Assembly: GCF_019334805.1 (NCBI RefSeq)
Contig: NZ_CP079822.1
Coordinates: 1,860,001-1,924,000 of the forward strand
DNA from: Rothia mucilaginosa
GTDB lineage: Bacteria > Actinomycetota > Actinomycetes > Actinomycetales > Micrococcaceae
DNA length: 64,000 bases
Direction of reading: 5' to 3'
Each line of letters starts with the position of its first letter. The stretch's first letter is position 1. The notes beneath the pieces were generated by a model, which had not been told where the DNA came from, ran no database searches, and worked only from the letters and a program-made list of their open reading frames with translations. Both the position numbers and the translations under genes were made by a program. Positions 16,959-24,904 of this stretch are shown in pieces.

Positions 16959-18266
16959 ATGCCCCCTCAATCTTCCTCCCGCCAGAATGCCCGCACCGAG
17001 CCGGTGCCGGAGCGCCTGCTACTGCCCGGTGAGTACCGTGCCCCCGAAGGCGACGAACTGACCGAGCAGGACCTTGCTACGCTCGCTACTGAGCGTCCGC
17101 TGGTGCGCGCTAGCGGTCGGGGTGATTTTCCCGGCGATGATCTGGCTGAGGCGATGTCCCGTGTAGAAGGTGAGCTGGGTTCCCCGCACTTGCCGTTCCT
17201 GCCGCATCTGCCGGCGTTGGGCTGGCGGGCTACCCCGCTGGCACGCACCCTGGCGGTGTGCGAGGGACTTGCCTTTGACGGTGTCTCGTTTGGCTGGCGC
17301 ATGGTGCATAGCGGCGGCAGGGGAGCGCGCGAGTCTGCCTTGGCGAAGGACCGTCTGCTCTCCGATATCAACCTTCTAGCTGACCGTGTGGGCGCGCAGA
17401 AGAAGAGGTTCACCTCCGGTGTTGAGGGCTCCGCTGCGGTGTATAAGATTCAGCTGGTTGGTCCGCTGACCCTCGCAGCCAGCATCTACCTACCCGGTGG
17501 CGAGCGTGCCATCAGTGATGCAGGGGCGAGCCGTGACCTGCTGGAATCGTTCTTGGAAGGACTGGAGCGTTGGGTGGAGTCTCTGCGTGAGGCTCTGCAG
17601 GCTCCCCAAGCGCTGATTGCGGTGCAACTGGACGAGTCGGAGTTTCAGCGTCTGATGGAGGGCTCTATCCCTACGGTGAGTGGCTTCCGTTCGTTGCCTT
17701 CGCTGCAACCTCACTACTATCAGCAGGTGTACCGCCGTGTGGCGGAGCGCTTCGCGGAGCTGAACCTGCAGCTCATCCTTGATGTGGATGGCACCGCGCT
17801 CAAACCGGTGCAGGAGCTGAAGCTGCTCAGCCAGTCCCGCCCCGCCCTTGATGCTTTGGCGCTGTTGAAAGCTATGCAGGTCGAGGGTGCCGCTCCCTGT
17901 GCTTTGCTGTTGCATCCTGACCGTGCCCGGTTGAAGGGACCGGGCATGCTGCAGGTTCCGCCGCTGAGCGACCCTCGTTCCTGGGAACCTGTGGCGCAGC
18001 TTTTGGAGGCTCAGGCTCAGCTGTGGCTGCCGGTGGTGACCTCTGCGCGGGTTCCTGATCAGGTGCGCCGCCTGTACAGCCTGTGGCGCGAGGTTGGTCT
18101 TGAGCCGACCCAGTTGAGCGCGGTGGGTTTGATGCCTGATGAGCGTATTCAGAGCGGTTCCGTGCCTGCTGGGATGACTTCAGCCGCGGTAAGTATGCTG
18201 GATGCCACGGCTTCGCTGGCTCGGGTGACAGAGTGTGCCCGTGCATTGGCTGAGTGCGCGGTATGA
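16959..18266 (+). CDS. MetE-like (UROD/MetE barrel) protein, function unassigned
   Basis: The 435-residue protein resembles the C-terminal barrel of cobalamin-independent methionine synthase in segments such as GSPHLPFLPHLPALGWRA, KIQLVGPLTLAASIYLP and VQLDESEFQRLM. Micrococcaceae and relatives carry a similar stand-alone protein near mnmA. I cannot find the His-x-Cys and second Cys zinc ligands of true MetE, so methionine synthesis is doubtful. The ATG at 16959 has no clear ribosome site. It ends 55 bases before mtrA. The molecular role is unknown. Confidence 0.75.
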   Translation: MPPQSSSRQNARTEPVPERLLLPGEYRAPEGDELTEQDLATLATERPLVRASGRGDFPGDDLAEAMSRVEGELGSPHLPFLPHLPALGWRATPLARTLAVCEGLAFDGVSFGWRMVHSGGRGARESALAKDRLLSDINLLADRVGAQKKRFTSGVEGSAAVYKIQLVGPLTLAASIYLPGGERAISDAGASRDLLESFLEGLERWVESLREALQAPQALIAVQLDESEFQRLMEGSIPTVSGFRSLPSLQPHYYQQVYRRVAERFAELNLQLILDVDGTALKPVQELKLLSQSRPALDALALLKAMQVEGAAPCALLLHPDRARLKGPGMLQVPPLSDPRSWEPVAQLLEAQAQLWLPVVTSARVPDQVRRLYSLWREVGLEPTQLSAVGLMPDERIQSGSVPAGMTSAAVSMLDATASLARVTECARALAECAV

Positions 18267-18321
18267 TTAGAGAATCAGCTTTTTTATGTAAGTATTTACG
18301 ACAATTCTTTAGGGAGGTACT

Positions 18322-19023
18322 GTGAGCGCAAGCGACGCACACACCATTTTGGTGGTTGATGACGATGATGCTCTGGCGGAAATGATTGGCCTCGTGCTCG
18401 CGCAAGAGGGCTTTAACGCTGTTTTTTGCGAAAATGGCAGCCGCGCTTTTGAAACTTTTATGCGCTCCACTCCCGATTTGGTGCTTTTGGATTTGATGCT
18501 TCCTGGCATGAACGGTATTGAAGTGTGCCAGCAAATTCGCCGTTCTTCTAATGTGCCGATTATTATGTTGACCGCTAAAAGCGACACTGAAGATGTTGTT
18601 AAGGGTCTTGAAGCTGGCGCTGATGATTACATTGCTAAGCCTTTTAAGCACGCTGAATTGTTGGCGCGTATCCGTACCCGTTTGCGTCCGCGTGAGAGCC
18701 GCCAGCTGGTGGTGTCCATTGGCGATATTGTCATGGATATGGACGGTCGTACCGTCAAGTACCACAGCACTGAGGTTCCGATGACTCCTCTGGAGTTTGA
18801 CCTGTTGGCTGCGCTGGTTCGTCACCCGGGTCAGGCGTTGAGTCGTCAGGAACTGCTGGATATGGTCTGGGGTTACACTGATGTGAGCGATTCGCTGGTA
18901 AATGTGCACGTCCAGCGTTTGCGCGCTAAGTTTGATGAGCTGGGTGCGGATCGTTTTATTCAGACGGTCCGTGGCGTTGGCTATAAGATTCCGACCGAGC
19001 TGGTGGGATCTTCCGGTAGCTAA
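18322..19023 (+). CDS. mtrA: Response regulator MtrA
   Basis: A 233-residue OmpR-family regulator. The receiver domain (about 8-120) shows the acidic pocket Asp13-Asp16, phospho-acceptor Asp57 in LVLLDLMLPGMNG, Thr84 and Lys106. The winged helix (about 135-228) contains MTPLEFDLLAALVRHPGQ and VNVHVQRLRAKFD. The near-perfect match to actinobacterial MtrA and the mtrB-lpqB genes downstream settle the name. MtrA controls cell-wall remodelling and division genes. The start is GTG behind TTAGGGAGGTACT. The upstream gap is short and AT-rich. Confidence 0.96.
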   Translation: MSASDAHTILVVDDDDALAEMIGLVLAQEGFNAVFCENGSRAFETFMRSTPDLVLLDLMLPGMNGIEVCQQIRRSSNVPIIMLTAKSDTEDVVKGLEAGADDYIAKPFKHAELLARIRTRLRPRESRQLVVSIGDIVMDMDGRTVKYHSTEVPMTPLEFDLLAALVRHPGQALSRQELLDMVWGYTDVSDSLVNVHVQRLRAKFDELGADRFIQTVRGVGYKIPTELVGSSGS

Positions 19024-19057
19024 TCGGAACCTATTCATAGGCGAAGGGATAACCTGA

Positions 19058-20809
19058 TTGTCTGTTGCGAAGTCGAGCCATGAGCACGGCGCTTTGACGG
19101 CGGAGGCGGTAGCCTCCGCCTCTTCGCGTACCCGCACTTCCAAGCCGCGTAAGGCGCAGAAGCCGCGTAGGAACCTGATGCAGCGCGCTCAGCGTCTATG
19201 GAAGGAATCTCTGCAGTTCCGTGCTTTGGGTACTGCAGGCATCATGATGTTCCTGAGCTTCTTGATGGTGGGTTGGTCCTTGTCGAGCCAGATTGCGACG
19301 AGTCTTTTTGAGAATCAGAAGGGTCAGGCGCTGGCGGAATCGGAGAGTGGTTTCCGTAACGTTCAGAGTGTGCTGGACTCCTCTGAGGCTCGTAGTGACA
19401 GCGAGATTCGCCGTAATGTGAGCCGTACCCTGACCGTGCTGGATGCGGGCAGCTCGGGTAAGCGTAATTGGATTCTTGTGCCTTTGGAAGGTCAAGGTAA
19501 GCAGGGCTTTATTCCCGAGCAGAGTAGTAATAATTCTTTGAATTCTTCGAGTATTCCGAATGATTTCAAACAAACTGTTCGCGATAAAGATGGTATTTTC
19601 TGGCAGACGTCTACGGTGACTACTGTCGAAAATAATCGTGAGCGTACCTATCCGGTGCTTATTGTTGGTACCCATATTTCTATTGCACAGAACCCTAATT
19701 ACGGTTTGTTCCTTGTGTACGATATGACGGATTCTTCCGCCACGATTGCGCATATTAACTTTGTTCTTTTTGGTGGTTTCTGTGCGTTGCTTACTGTGGT
19801 GCTTTCTGTGGTGTGGATTGTGACTCGTTTTGTGGTCCGCCCGATTACGCAGACCGCTATTACGGCGGAGAAGCTGGCTGCTGGCGATCTGGATCAGCGT
19901 GTGTCGGTGAATGGTGAGCATCAGGCGGCGCGTCTGGGTTATTCGTTCAACCTGATGGCTGATTCGCTGCAGGAGAAGATTGTTCAGCTGGAGCGCCTGT
20001 CGACTCTGCAGCAGCGCTTTGTGTCTGACGTGTCGCATGAGTTGCGTACTCCGCTGGCGACGGTGCGTTTGGGTACTGAGCTTCTGTACGATTCGCGTGG
20101 GGATATGGACCGGCCGCTGGGTCGCACTGTGGAGCTTCTGCACGATCAGGTGGATCGTTTCCAGTCGATGCTTTCTGACCTGCTGGAGATTTCTCGTTTC
20201 GATGCAGGTAGCGCAATGCTGACCATCGACACTGAAGACTTCATGCGTGTGCTGTCGAATATTTTGCAGGAGGCTCTGCCGCACCTGGAGCGCACGAATA
20301 CTAAGCTGAACGTGCATACGAGCCATGAGAGCATCATGGTTGATATGGACCGCGTGCGTATTGAGCGTGTGCTCCGTAACCTGCTGTACAACGCGATTGA
20401 GCACGGCGAGTCCCGCCCGATTGATGTGTACGTGGGTGCGAATGCCACGAACCTGGGTGTTGCGGTGCGTGACCACGGTATCGGTCTGTCTGAGGATGAG
20501 GCTGTTCAGGTGTTCAACCGTTTCTGGCGTGCTGATACTTCCCGTAAGCGCACCCTGGGCGGTACGGGCCTGGGTCTGTCGATTGCTGCTGAGGATGTGC
20601 GTCTGCACGGCGGCACGATTGAGGCGTGGGGCGAGAAGGGCCGCGGTGCCTGCTTCACGATGAACCTGCCGCTGATTCACGGTGCGCCTTTGGGTGAGTC
20701 GCCGGTTCTTGTGACGGGTGAGCCTGAGGCAATCTCGCATCGTTCGGCGACTGCGAAGGATACGCTGCCCAATATTGCTCCTCGTGTGAACATTGAGGAC
20801 GAGCTCTAA
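19058..20809 (+). CDS. mtrB: Sensor histidine kinase MtrB
   Basis: The 583-residue membrane kinase pairs with MtrA. A basic cytoplasmic N-terminus precedes TM1 (about 57-76), an extracytoplasmic sensor domain (77-232), TM2 (233-257), a HAMP domain (258-310), the HisKA helix with phospho-acceptor His327 in FVSDVSHELRTPL, and an HATPase domain with NLLYNAIEHGESR, GIGLSEDE and GGTGLGLSI. The start is TTG at 19058 with GAAGGG upstream, 34 bases after mtrA. A 40-residue tail extends past the kinase core. Confidence 0.96.
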   Translation: MSVAKSSHEHGALTAEAVASASSRTRTSKPRKAQKPRRNLMQRAQRLWKESLQFRALGTAGIMMFLSFLMVGWSLSSQIATSLFENQKGQALAESESGFRNVQSVLDSSEARSDSEIRRNVSRTLTVLDAGSSGKRNWILVPLEGQGKQGFIPEQSSNNSLNSSSIPNDFKQTVRDKDGIFWQTSTVTTVENNRERTYPVLIVGTHISIAQNPNYGLFLVYDMTDSSATIAHINFVLFGGFCALLTVVLSVVWIVTRFVVRPITQTAITAEKLAAGDLDQRVSVNGEHQAARLGYSFNLMADSLQEKIVQLERLSTLQQRFVSDVSHELRTPLATVRLGTELLYDSRGDMDRPLGRTVELLHDQVDRFQSMLSDLLEISRFDAGSAMLTIDTEDFMRVLSNILQEALPHLERTNTKLNVHTSHESIMVDMDRVRIERVLRNLLYNAIEHGESRPIDVYVGANATNLGVAVRDHGIGLSEDEAVQVFNRFWRADTSRKRTLGGTGLGLSIAAEDVRLHGGTIEAWGEKGRGACFTMNLPLIHGAPLGESPVLVTGEPEAISHRSATAKDTLPNIAPRVNIEDEL

Positions 20810-21043
20810 GGGGTTCGGGCGGGGAGAGGCTTACGCTTCTGCCGTATATGGGTGTGTTGGTGTTGCTCGGCTGTATTTACGCTTATCCTTGCGTATTTGC
20901 ACTGTTTACCCAGTACAATCAATGCAGGTATATTTTCACGGTGTTGCTATTTCACTGTGGTTATCTTTTCACCGCGCTGCGATGGCCTGCAGCGTTAGCA
21001 GGTGATGGTTTGTCTTTGTTCGTAGAGGAAGGTTAAGACCTCC

Positions 21044-22750
21044 ATGTCTCACAGGGCTATTGTTTCTCGACGCGCCGTGCTGTCTTGGGGTGCGGTGTCT
21101 TTGGCGACGCTCGTGAGCTCTTGCGCGGGTCTTCCCTCAAACAATCGAGTGACTCAGCACAGTAGCGGTCTGGAAGTGAAGAGTGTTAATACTTCTCCGG
21201 CGCGTGCGCCGGGTCCGCTGGCGGGTGCTACTCCCGAGGCGATTATTGAGGGCTTCGTGCGTGCTGGTGTGGATAGCATTGAGAATTATGCGGTGGCGCG
21301 CCAGTATTTGAGTTCTTCTTTTGCAGGCCGTTGGAATCCTATGGGTACGACTCGTGTGTACCGTAATACGGTGCAGCCTCGTAGCGACGATAGCGGAACT
21401 GCTGAGGGGATGTACCATGTGCGTTTCCAGCAGACGGCGACTGTGAATAGTCAGGGTATTACGAGCACCTTCCCGGAGGCTCAGACTGAGACTCAGGATT
21501 TCACCATGGTTATGGAAGATAACCAGTGGCGTATTAGCTCCTGCCCGGATGGTCTGTGGCTGGATGGTGCCGAGTTTGAGCGCGTGTTTAGCCCGTGCCG
21601 CCTGTACTTCTACGATCGTGCGTTCCGTTATGCTGTGCCTGATATCCGCTGGTTCCCGCATACGGACCGTTACTTTGAGCTGCTGGTGCGTACCCTCATG
21701 ATTGGTCCTGCATCCTACTTGAAGGATGTTGCGTTCTCGGCGTTGAATGAGTCGATGAGCCTTGAGACCGCTAACATGAGCGATAACCAGGATGTGCTGG
21801 TTCGCCTCTCGGGTGAGCACCTGGACGATAACCGTTTGGCGCGTGTGCGTGAGCAGATTATGCACGGCTTGGAGAACTTCTCGGGTCTGGGCAAGACTGA
21901 GGTTTTCTATAACGGCACTCTGATTCCTGAGAACGCGCCGAGCGGCTTTTCTGCGGTGAAGCTGAACCCGGGTGTTCCTGCCCGCACGGTTGCTATTAAT
22001 TCGAACGGCCAGATGGTGGCGCGCGATGACTATATGAGCAATGCGGGTGAGCAATTGCTTCTGCGTGGCGTGACCCAGTTGAGTTCCCCGGCGATGGGCT
22101 ATTCGGCGGATGTTTACGCCTGCTTGGCGAACGATGCCGCGAGCCTGTACACGGTGTATCAGGGCACTGCCCGCCGCGTGTGGCAGAGTACCGCTCTGAC
22201 TGCTCCCAGTTTTGATGCGTATGGCTGGGTGTGGGCAGCCGATGGTGAGGGTATTGTTCGTGCCTTCAAACCGGATTCTGAGGATGCAACCGAGCGTGAG
22301 CGCGGTGTTGATATTGGTCTGTCCTGGCAGCGTAATTTGAGCTTTACGAGCGTGAACGTTTCACACGATGGTGCCCGCATGGCGATTGTGGCCTCTACTG
22401 AGGGTGCGTCGGCTGTGATTATTTCCGGTATTGTGCGTGATGATGCCGGTAAGCCTCTGCGTCTGACGGAGATGGTGCGTCTGAGCTCTTCTGTGACTCC
22501 GCGTAATGCCCGTTGGGCTGGCGACCAGAGCGTCGTGGTGGTGAACGTGAAGAATGGTGAGTCTGAGGTGATTTCCCTCAGCGGTGAAGAGACGAAGCTG
22601 GACCGTTTGGATGGTGTGATGACCATTTCGACGGCGGATAATACGTCGAATATTATTGCTCACCGTTCTGACGGTTCGTGCTACCTGATGGAGGAGCGCG
22701 GCTGGATTCGCCTGGACACGACCCTGCACGAGATTAGTTACGCCGGTTAG
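21044..22750 (+). CDS. lpqB: Lipoprotein LpqB
   Basis: The 568-residue lipoprotein starts with SRRAVLSWG and a lipobox LVSSCAG with lipidated Cys27; the paired Arg could also suit Tat export. A GerMN-like domain (about 180-300) is followed by a beta-propeller-like C-terminal half (about 315-560). In mycobacteria LpqB binds the extracellular part of MtrB and tunes MtrA signalling. The mtrA-mtrB-lpqB order is kept here, but a 234-base gap separates mtrB from lpqB, so lpqB may also have its own promoter. It sits 27 bases before comF. Confidence 0.93.
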   Translation: MSHRAIVSRRAVLSWGAVSLATLVSSCAGLPSNNRVTQHSSGLEVKSVNTSPARAPGPLAGATPEAIIEGFVRAGVDSIENYAVARQYLSSSFAGRWNPMGTTRVYRNTVQPRSDDSGTAEGMYHVRFQQTATVNSQGITSTFPEAQTETQDFTMVMEDNQWRISSCPDGLWLDGAEFERVFSPCRLYFYDRAFRYAVPDIRWFPHTDRYFELLVRTLMIGPASYLKDVAFSALNESMSLETANMSDNQDVLVRLSGEHLDDNRLARVREQIMHGLENFSGLGKTEVFYNGTLIPENAPSGFSAVKLNPGVPARTVAINSNGQMVARDDYMSNAGEQLLLRGVTQLSSPAMGYSADVYACLANDAASLYTVYQGTARRVWQSTALTAPSFDAYGWVWAADGEGIVRAFKPDSEDATERERGVDIGLSWQRNLSFTSVNVSHDGARMAIVASTEGASAVIISGIVRDDAGKPLRLTEMVRLSSSVTPRNARWAGDQSVVVVNVKNGESEVISLSGEETKLDRLDGVMTISTADNTSNIIAHRSDGSCYLMEERGWIRLDTTLHEISYAG

Positions 22751-22777
22751 CCTCGGGTAGGCGCGAGCGAGGAAAGG

Positions 22778-23713
22778 GTGCTTTCGGTGAGTTCAGTACA
22801 GCGTGGTTTGAACGATTCCGTGAATGGGTCCTGGAGCAAGTCTCTGACCGGGCTTGCGGGCGCTCTCAAGAGTGCCGGCGGGTCTTTGGGGGAGGTGCTG
22901 ATGCCGCGTACTTGCCCGTGCTGTGCGGTGCCGGTCGCCTATGGGGCAGGCTCGCCACTGTGTGAGGCTTGCTTGCCGCAGTTGCGTTCGGCGTTGGCTA
23001 AGGTGGAGCGAGTATATGCTCTGCAACCTCTTGATGGCGCGGCTGCTCCCGAGGTGCGTGCGGCATCCCGTTATGAGGGGATCATGCCGCGTGCCCTGTT
23101 GGCGTTGAAGAATGCGGGCCGTACCGACCTGCTGCCCCTGTTGGGAGAGGGTTTGGCGCGTAGCGTGTACGAGCTTCTTCGGGCGCATCGGGTTGAGCTT
23201 CAGAGCGTACCGGGGTCTTCTATCTCTTCTGTGGGCACCTCCGCCGCACCGGTTGAGGTTCTGCTGATTCCGGCGCCGTCCTCTGCCCAGAGCGTGCGCC
23301 GCCGCGGCTATGCGCCGGCGAATCTTTTGGTGCAGGAGGCGGCGCGTCAGCTTAATAAGCGTCTGCCTGCCTCGGTGCGGGTGCGCGCTGTGGACGTTAT
23401 CGGGTACGTTCCTCGCGGTCGGCGGGGGAGCGGCGCCTCCCTATCTTCTCGTGTGGGTGCTTTTCTCCTTAGCGCCTCTGAGACAAAGAATGAGCAGAAG
23501 AGCCTGGGCGCTGTGGGGCGTGCCGAGCGGATGCACGGTGCCTTGCGCGTCATGGAGCCTGCCCTGTGCACGGGTCGGGTGAGCGTTATTTGTGATGATG
23601 TGGTGACCACCGGTGCGACCGCCTCTGAGATGGTGCGTGTGCTACAGGAATCCGGTTCGCGGGTGCTGGGCGTGTGTGCTGTGGCGGCGGTACCGAAAAA
23701 GGCTCAGACATAG
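22778..23713 (+). CDS. comF: ComF family phosphoribosyltransferase-like protein
   Basis: A 311-residue ComF homologue. An N-terminal zinc-ribbon-like part has CPCC and CEAC pairs; the C-terminal phosphoribosyltransferase fold has RRRGYAPANLL and the PRPP loop VICDDVVTTGATASE. ComF acts in DNA uptake in naturally competent bacteria; in actinobacteria the role is unproven but the lpqB-comF-hpf order is conserved. It has two Ser/Gly-rich inserts. The GTG at 22778 sits right after GAGGAAAGG; the next in-frame GTG at 22787 is equally possible from spacing. Confidence 0.9.
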   Translation: MLSVSSVQRGLNDSVNGSWSKSLTGLAGALKSAGGSLGEVLMPRTCPCCAVPVAYGAGSPLCEACLPQLRSALAKVERVYALQPLDGAAAPEVRAASRYEGIMPRALLALKNAGRTDLLPLLGEGLARSVYELLRAHRVELQSVPGSSISSVGTSAAPVEVLLIPAPSSAQSVRRRGYAPANLLVQEAARQLNKRLPASVRVRAVDVIGYVPRGRRGSGASLSSRVGAFLLSASETKNEQKSLGAVGRAERMHGALRVMEPALCTGRVSVICDDVVTTGATASEMVRVLQESGSRVLGVCAVAAVPKKAQT

Positions 23714-23809
23714 CGTTTCTTGTAGTTAGTTGCAAGAGATACACGATTTTTGGCGAATAAAGTTCGCAGACGGACGAATAGCTATTATTTAGGCTAAATA
23801 TTTGTCATA

Positions 23810-23840
23810 TCTAGTGATATGAAACATGTTTCGTACTAGA
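23810..23840 (+). promoter_or_regulatory. Nested palindrome in the hpf promoter region
   Basis: A perfect 12-bp palindrome GAAACATGTTTC (23821-23832) is enclosed by a second inverted repeat TCTAGT (23810-23815) and ACTAGA (23835-23840). TAGAAT at 23837-23842 is a possible -10 element, which puts the palindrome in the spacer where repressors or MerR-type activators bind. The surrounding 150 bases are much more AT-rich than the flanking genes. The function as operator is inferred. Confidence 0.45.
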
Positions 23841-23928
23841 ATATAGACAAGGGAACGGCATTGGAGTCGAACCCCCGTACCGGGTCCAGCCGGACGCGGT
23901 ATAAGCCCCCAACCTGGAGGGAATGATC

Positions 23929-24564
23929 GTGGAAGTCAACATCTACGGCCGCAATATCAAGGTCACCGAACGCCTGGAAGAGTACGTGAGCGAGAAGGTT
24001 CAGAAGTTCGCTCAGCTCGGCGATAACGTGAAGGACATCGACGTCAAGTTCAGCAAGGACGGTCACCTGGGTGGCGAGTCCATCCGCGTTGAGATTACCG
24101 TTGTTGGTACTGGTCCTGTCCTCCGTTCCGAAGCCCAGGGTCACGACAAGTTCGCGGTCTTCGATGAAACCTACGGCAAGCTCCTGGAGCGTCTGCGCCG
24201 TGCACGTGACCGCCGCAAGCTGCACAAGCGCGGTGGCAAGCACCCCGTCTCCGTGGCGGACGCTACCGGATCGATTCCCGTGGTTACCGAAGCAATTACC
24301 GAGATTCTGTTGCCGGATGTTCCGGTGGAAGAAGCAGCATTCGACAACAGCGAGGTCACCCTCGCCGACGAGGCCGCATCTCCCATCGAGATTCGCCACA
24401 AGAGCTTCAAGGGTGAGCGTCTGACTCCCGCAGAAGCTGTTGACCGTATGGAACTGGTCGGCCACGACTTCTACCTGTACATTGACAGCGAGACCGGCGC
24501 ACCGGCTGCGGCATACCGTCGTAAGGGCTGGAGCTACGGCATCATTACTCTGGACAACGAGTAA
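23929..24564 (+). CDS. hpf: Ribosome hibernation-promoting factor, long form
   Basis: The product (211 residues from the GTG at 23929) has the N-terminal ribosome-binding domain (EVNIYGRNIKVTERLEEYVSEKVQKF) and, after an acidic linker, the C-terminal dimerisation domain (HKSFKGERLTPAEAVDRMEL... WSYGIITL). Long HPF pairs 70S ribosomes into inactive 100S dimers under stress and starvation. GGAGG at 23916-23920 is eight bases from the GTG but only two from an ATG at 23923, so GTG is preferred. It stands alone between an AT-rich promoter region and a terminator, as expected for a stress-induced gene. Confidence 0.94.
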   Translation: MEVNIYGRNIKVTERLEEYVSEKVQKFAQLGDNVKDIDVKFSKDGHLGGESIRVEITVVGTGPVLRSEAQGHDKFAVFDETYGKLLERLRRARDRRKLHKRGGKHPVSVADATGSIPVVTEAITEILLPDVPVEEAAFDNSEVTLADEAASPIEIRHKSFKGERLTPAEAVDRMELVGHDFYLYIDSETGAPAAAYRRKGWSYGIITLDNE

Positions 24565-24634
24565 AAACTAACGTACCTGCTGGATGCTGAGGCGTAAGGC
24601 TCTTTAGGGGTCGTACTCAGCGAGTAGGCTCAAG

Positions 24635-24686
24635 ACCCGGGCGGTCTGGGAATACACACCGTGTTTCTCCAGGCCCCCGGGTTTTT
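24635..24686 (+). terminator. Terminator after hpf
   Basis: ACCCGGG (24635-24641) pairs with CCCGGGT (24676-24682) and inner GTCTGGG/CTCCAGG pairs extend the stem; a TTTTT run follows. It ends the hpf transcript. The rest of the 340-base gap up to secA shows no gene; the secA promoter should lie in 24690-24890. Confidence 0.75.
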
Positions 24687-24904
24687 CTTTGCCCTCCACA
24701 CATCTGTTCCTTTAGACGGATGGATCGGCTCTGCCTCAACCGGAGGGTGAAAGATTCGAGTGTCACCAAATGTCACCTCGTGGGCGCAGAGCGTAAAAAA
24801 GAGCTCGGACGGGCGAATTAGGCGGCTCTGCCATACAATATGTAGGAAGGCCTCACAGCGCGCACTTGGTGAGGGTACCGAAACAAGCAAGGAGTAGAAG
24901 CTCA

